Source: Ilumatobacter sp.
Lineage (GTDB): Bacteria > Actinomycetota > Acidimicrobiia > Acidimicrobiales > Ilumatobacteraceae
Assembly: GCA_029263275.1 (NCBI GenBank)
Contig: JAJCXU010000475.1
Location: 1-9,138, forward strand
Length of the DNA stretch: 9,138 nt
Direction of reading: 5' to 3'
A program made the position numbers and the translations under genes. The notes beneath the pieces are model-generated. The model worked only from the letters and a program-made list of their open reading frames with translations. It did not search any database and was not told where the DNA came from. This document shows, piece after piece, positions 5,967 to 9,138 of this stretch. Each line of letters begins with the position of its first letter. Position 1 is the stretch's first letter.

Positions 5967-7346
5967 ATGGCGCAACTCAACTGGGGGTCGGCGACCCACC
6001 CGGGTCAACTACGACCCCAAAACGAAGACAACCTCCTGGCGATCGACGGCGTCTACGTCGTTGCCGACGGGATGGGAGGCCACAACGCCGGCGAGGTGGC
6101 GAGCCAGATCGTCGTCGAACGAGTTCGCGCCGACCTCGACACCAAGGAATTGCCCGAGGCATTGGCCGTCGTCAACTCGATCACCAATGCAAACGGCGAC
6201 ATCTTCCGCGCCGCTATTGCGAACCCCGGCCAAGCTGGCATGGGCACGACCGTCACCGCCATCGCGGTCATCGGCGACAAGCTCGCAGGCCGCGGCGCGC
6301 CGAACCTCGATATCAACGACGACCCCGGCGAAGTCACCCCGGTGGTCCCAGCCGAGCCGTCCGAGGCGCTCGTGCTCACCAACGTCGGCGACTCGCGCAC
6401 CTACCTGCTCCGTCACGATCGGATGCGCCGCGTCACCATCGACCACAGCCACGTGCAGGAGTTGGTGGCGTCCGGACACATCTCCGAAGCCGAGGCCCGC
6501 AACCACCCGCGGCGCAACATCGTCACCCGTGCACTGGGCATCGACCCCGACGTCAAGGTCGACTGGTGGACGCTGCCGTTGATCCGCGGTGATCGTTTCC
6601 TGCTGTGCAGCGACGGCCTGGTCGACGAAGTCGACGACGACGTCATCAAGGACACGCTCGCCACGTTGAGCGATCCGCAGGAGGCCGCCGAACGGCTGGT
6701 CGATCAGGCAAACGAAGCCGGTGGCCGCGACAACATCACCGTCATCATCGTCGACGTGCTCGAAGGCGACGAGCCACCAGACCCCACGCAGGAGCTCGAT
6801 GTCGTGCCGGTCTGGGCCAACGACATCGACGCCACGCCAGTGGGCAGCCCGCAGGTCGATGCCGAAGGTCGACCCCTCCCTCCACCGGAACCAGGCACCG
6901 CGACCAAACTCAAACGGTCTGATCGTGGCCCGAAGCGATTCCTCGCTCTGCTCGCTCTCGCCGCGGTGTTCGTCGCCAGCTTCGCGGCGTTCGCAGCGTG
7001 GGCGCGACGTGGTTACTACCTCGAGTTCAACGATGATGATGTCGTGACCATTTACAAGGGCCGCACGGACGGGGTGCTGTGGTTCGCTCCGACCGAGGAG
7101 AACACCGGTCCGTCGCGTGACATCCTCGACGACGACAGCGTGTCGCTCATCGAAGATCGCCCGCGGTTCGAGACTCGCACCGACGCCGCTGAGTACATCC
7201 GCGAGCTGTCGACCATTCCGACGACGACGATTCCGCCGGCGACCACCACGACCGAAGTGATCGTGGCACCGACCTCGACCGTCCCGGCCACCACCTCCAC
7301 CGTTCCGACCACAACGACCCCGGCGATCACCACCACGGTGCCCTGA
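5967..7346 (+). CDS. pstP: PstP-type PP2C Ser/Thr protein phosphatase
   Basis: A 459-residue membrane phosphatase that removes phosphate from proteins modified by PknA/PknB-type kinases. The cytosolic PP2C domain (about 4-266) shows LRPQNED (15-21), DGMGGH (34-39) with metal ligand Asp34, GMGTTVTAI, NVGDSR (139-144), SDGL (215-218) and GGRDNIT (252-258) with metal ligand Asp255. A Pro-rich juxtamembrane segment (268-320), one membrane helix (about 325-345) and an extracellular tail follow; the tail ends in a Thr/Pro-rich low-complexity stretch (416-459). This topology matches M. tuberculosis PstP (about 514 residues). Unusually, about 25 extra acidic and Pro-rich residues (107-132) sit between the GMGTT strand and the NVGDSR strand. 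The start ATG is 3 bases after fhaB; rodA follows after 6 bases. Confidence 0.95.
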   Translation: MAQLNWGSATHPGQLRPQNEDNLLAIDGVYVVADGMGGHNAGEVASQIVVERVRADLDTKELPEALAVVNSITNANGDIFRAAIANPGQAGMGTTVTAIAVIGDKLAGRGAPNLDINDDPGEVTPVVPAEPSEALVLTNVGDSRTYLLRHDRMRRVTIDHSHVQELVASGHISEAEARNHPRRNIVTRALGIDPDVKVDWWTLPLIRGDRFLLCSDGLVDEVDDDVIKDTLATLSDPQEAAERLVDQANEAGGRDNITVIIVDVLEGDEPPDPTQELDVVPVWANDIDATPVGSPQVDAEGRPLPPPEPGTATKLKRSDRGPKRFLALLALAAVFVASFAAFAAWARRGYYLEFNDDDVVTIYKGRTDGVLWFAPTEENTGPSRDILDDDSVSLIEDRPRFETRTDAAEYIRELSTIPTTTIPPATTTTEVIVAPTSTVPATTSTVPTTTTPAITTTVP

Positions 7347-7352
7347 CCCGCC

Positions 7353-8816
7353 ATGTCGACTCCTGTTGCGACTACCGACATCGGCCCCGCATTCGCGGAT
7401 CAGACCAGCCCGCGCTCGCCCATTGCCCGGCGACGACGCAACACCGAGCTGACCCTCATCATCATGGTCGGCCTGATCACCGGGGCCGCCTACACCGTTG
7501 CCGCACTCGGCACGAACGCCGAGATCCCGCCCGGCATCGGCGTCTTCGTCGGCATCCTGCTCGCCCTGTTGCTGTGTGCGCACATCGTCGTCCGCCTCGT
7601 CGCCCGCGGCGCCGACGGCACGATCCTGCCGCTCGCTGCGCTCCTGCACGGCATCGGCTTCGTGATGATCACGCGCCTCGACGATCGGCTCGCCGGCTTG
7701 CAGGCAACGTGGAGCCTTATCGGCATCGCGGTGTTCGCCGGAACCCTGCTCGTCGTCCAGCGCACGAACGACCTCGCGAACCGCAAGTGGCTCTTCTTCC
7801 TCGGCGGCGCCTTCCTCCTCCTGCTGCCGATGGTGCCCGGCGTCGGCCAGACGTTCAACGGCGCGCGCATCTGGGTCAGCATCGGGCCGGTCAACTTCCA
7901 GCCGGGCGAGTTCGCCAAGATCGCGCTCGCCATCTTCTTCGCTGCGTACCTGGCCGAACGTCGCGAGTTGATCGCCGCGATGACGTGGAAGATCGGCCCA
8001 TTCCACCTTCCCGAACCGCGCTACATCTTGCCGCTCGTCGTCGCGTGGGGTTTTGCCGTCGTGGTCATGGTCGGCGAACGCGACCTCGGCTCATCGCTCC
8101 TCTTCTTCACGCTCTTCGTCGTGATGATGTGGGTGGCAACTGAACGAGCCGCGTTCCTCGGCATCGGCGCCGTGCTGTTCGCCGGCGCGGCCTACTTCTC
8201 CTGGTCGAACTTCACGCATGTGCAGACTCGCGTCAGCAACTGGATCAACCCGTGGGATGACCCGCTCGACAAGGGCTACCAGATCATCCAGTCCCTCTAC
8301 GGGCTCGCCGACGGCGGACTGGTCGGCACCGGCCTCGGGCGCGGCAACCCGAACCAAGTCCCCGAGGCGCAGAACGACTTCATCTTCGCCTCGATCGGCG
8401 AGGAGTTCGGCCTCATCGGTGCGACGGCCATCTTGATGTCGTTCGTGCTCATCGTCGGCGCCGGATTGCGCACCGCCGTGCGGACCGACCGGACGTTCGA
8501 GAAGCTCCTGGCCACCGGCCTCACCACCATCGTCGGCGTCCAGGCCTTCATCATCATCGGTGGCGTGCTGAAGGTGATTCCGCTCACCGGCATCACATTG
8601 CCGTTCGTCAGCTACGGCGGCTCGTCGCTGATCGCCAATTACATCCTCCTCGCACTGCTGATCCGGGTGAGCGACTCGGCGGCACGTCGACTCAACGAAC
8701 TCCCCGACGACCCCACCACCAGCGAGCGGTGGCAGGCCTGGCGACTGTCCCGTCGCATCCGCAAGGCGATCAAGCGCGGCGAAGTGCCGTCAGATTTCGT
8801 CGAGGTCGTGTCGTGA
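7353..8816 (+). CDS. rodA: RodA/FtsW-family SEDS peptidoglycan glycosyltransferase
   Basis: A 487-residue polytopic membrane protein of the SEDS family, which polymerises lipid II into glycan strands with a partner class B PBP. Family motifs are present: NGARIWVSIGPVNFQPGEFAKI (169-190; usually GxRWI...FQPSE), GERDLGSSLLFF (241-252), NPWDDPLDKGYQIIQS (299-314) with Asp303 at the position of the essential aspartate of RodA/FtsW, GLADGGLVGTGLGRG, and PLTGITLPFVSYGGSS (410-425). Two hydrophobic helices precede the SEDS core, and the cytosolic tail is basic. RodA rather than FtsW is chosen from its position beside pstP and pbpA. The stop overlaps the GTG of pbpA by four bases, indicating translational coupling. 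Confidence 0.94.
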   Translation: MSTPVATTDIGPAFADQTSPRSPIARRRRNTELTLIIMVGLITGAAYTVAALGTNAEIPPGIGVFVGILLALLLCAHIVVRLVARGADGTILPLAALLHGIGFVMITRLDDRLAGLQATWSLIGIAVFAGTLLVVQRTNDLANRKWLFFLGGAFLLLLPMVPGVGQTFNGARIWVSIGPVNFQPGEFAKIALAIFFAAYLAERRELIAAMTWKIGPFHLPEPRYILPLVVAWGFAVVVMVGERDLGSSLLFFTLFVVMMWVATERAAFLGIGAVLFAGAAYFSWSNFTHVQTRVSNWINPWDDPLDKGYQIIQSLYGLADGGLVGTGLGRGNPNQVPEAQNDFIFASIGEEFGLIGATAILMSFVLIVGAGLRTAVRTDRTFEKLLATGLTTIVGVQAFIIIGGVLKVIPLTGITLPFVSYGGSSLIANYILLALLIRVSDSAARRLNELPDDPTTSERWQAWRLSRRIRKAIKRGEVPSDFVEVVS

Positions 8817-9138
8817 ACAGGTCGATTCGCCAGCTCGCCCTGGGCCTGATGATGTGTTACGTCGTGCTGTTCGTGGCGCTCAACTACTGGCAGGTCGGCC
8901 AGCAGGAAGAACTCAACGCGAAGTTCGACAACACCCGCCAGATCTTGCGCGAGTTCAACCGCCCTCGCGGCCAGATCATCACCGCTGACGGCGTGATCAC
9001 CGCGCGCTCGCTGCCCGACACGGTCAACGAGAACCTCGACTTCGTCCGCGACTATCCGACTGGCGATCTGTTCGCGAACGTCACCGGCTACTTCACCAAA
9101 GACTTCGGATCGACCCAGGTCGAGCGCGAGTTCGGCGA
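8813..9138 (+). CDS. pbpA: PbpA-type class B penicillin-binding protein, N-terminal part (truncated by window)
   Basis: The first 108 codons of a gene starting at the GTG that overlaps the rodA stop (GTGA). GAGG lies 7 bases upstream of the start, one of the few Shine-Dalgarno-like sites in the window. The protein begins with a basic end (NRSIRQ) and a membrane anchor (about 8-23), then NRPRGQIITADGVITARS, the usual start of the PBP dimerisation region. FGSTQVEREFG near the edge matches the segment that leads into the pedestal domain of PbpA. The transpeptidase SxxK, SxN and KTG motifs lie outside the window. It would crosslink strands made by RodA. pknA and pknB are expected next by synteny. 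Confidence 0.92.
   Translation, partial: MNRSIRQLALGLMMCYVVLFVALNYWQVGQQEELNAKFDNTRQILREFNRPRGQIITADGVITARSLPDTVNENLDFVRDYPTGDLFANVTGYFTKDFGSTQVEREFG

Noticed and set aside
6009..8006. 665-codon open frame on the minus strand across pstP and rodA
   Set aside because: It lies opposite two genes with clear family motifs; its Asp/Arg/Gly-rich translation has no recognisable domain, and long antisense frames are common in high-GC DNA.

Overview
This is a high-GC window whose gene content points to an actinobacterium. The second half has the actinobacterial cell-wall and Ser/Thr-phosphorylation gene order fhaA-fhaB-pstP-rodA-pbpA, which in Mycobacterium continues into pknA-pknB. The protein style (Thr/Pro-rich extracellular linkers, few Shine-Dalgarno sites) and a very short FhaA would suit a deep-branching class such as Acidimicrobiia. 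That placement is inference; no marker gene for it lies in the window.

Left part (1-1926, minus strand): a peptidoglycan L,D-transpeptidase lipoprotein whose C-terminus runs off the left edge, and upstream of it gluQ, a tRNA-modifying glutamyl-Q tRNA(Asp) synthetase. The 82-base gap between them holds an AT-rich inverted repeat. Middle part (1927-4393): a 176-base divergent intergenic region, then two plus-strand genes, an unrecognised zinc-ribbon protein with about eight membrane segments and a secreted M14-type zinc carboxypeptidase. A strong hairpin terminator separates the peptidase from a convergent tRNA-Leu(CAG) on the minus strand.

Right part (4527-9138): a 239-base intergenic region carries two tandem copies of a 57-base repeat. 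It is followed by the tightly packed plus-strand operon fhaA, fhaB, pstP, rodA, pbpA (pbpA truncated by the right edge). FhaA and FhaB are FHA phosphothreonine readers, PstP is the phosphatase that reverses Ser/Thr kinase signalling, and RodA with PbpA form the glycan polymerase/transpeptidase pair. The operon couples phospho-signalling to wall growth. With the L,D-transpeptidase and the M14 peptidase, much of the window concerns the cell envelope.

Most of the window is a known conserved locus. I found no evidence of a new defence, mobile or biosynthetic system. The parts most worth a second look are the duplicated repeat in front of fhaA, the extra loop inside the PstP catalytic domain, a recurring -10-like motif 7-10 bases before start codons suggesting leaderless transcripts, and the uncharacterised zinc-ribbon membrane protein.
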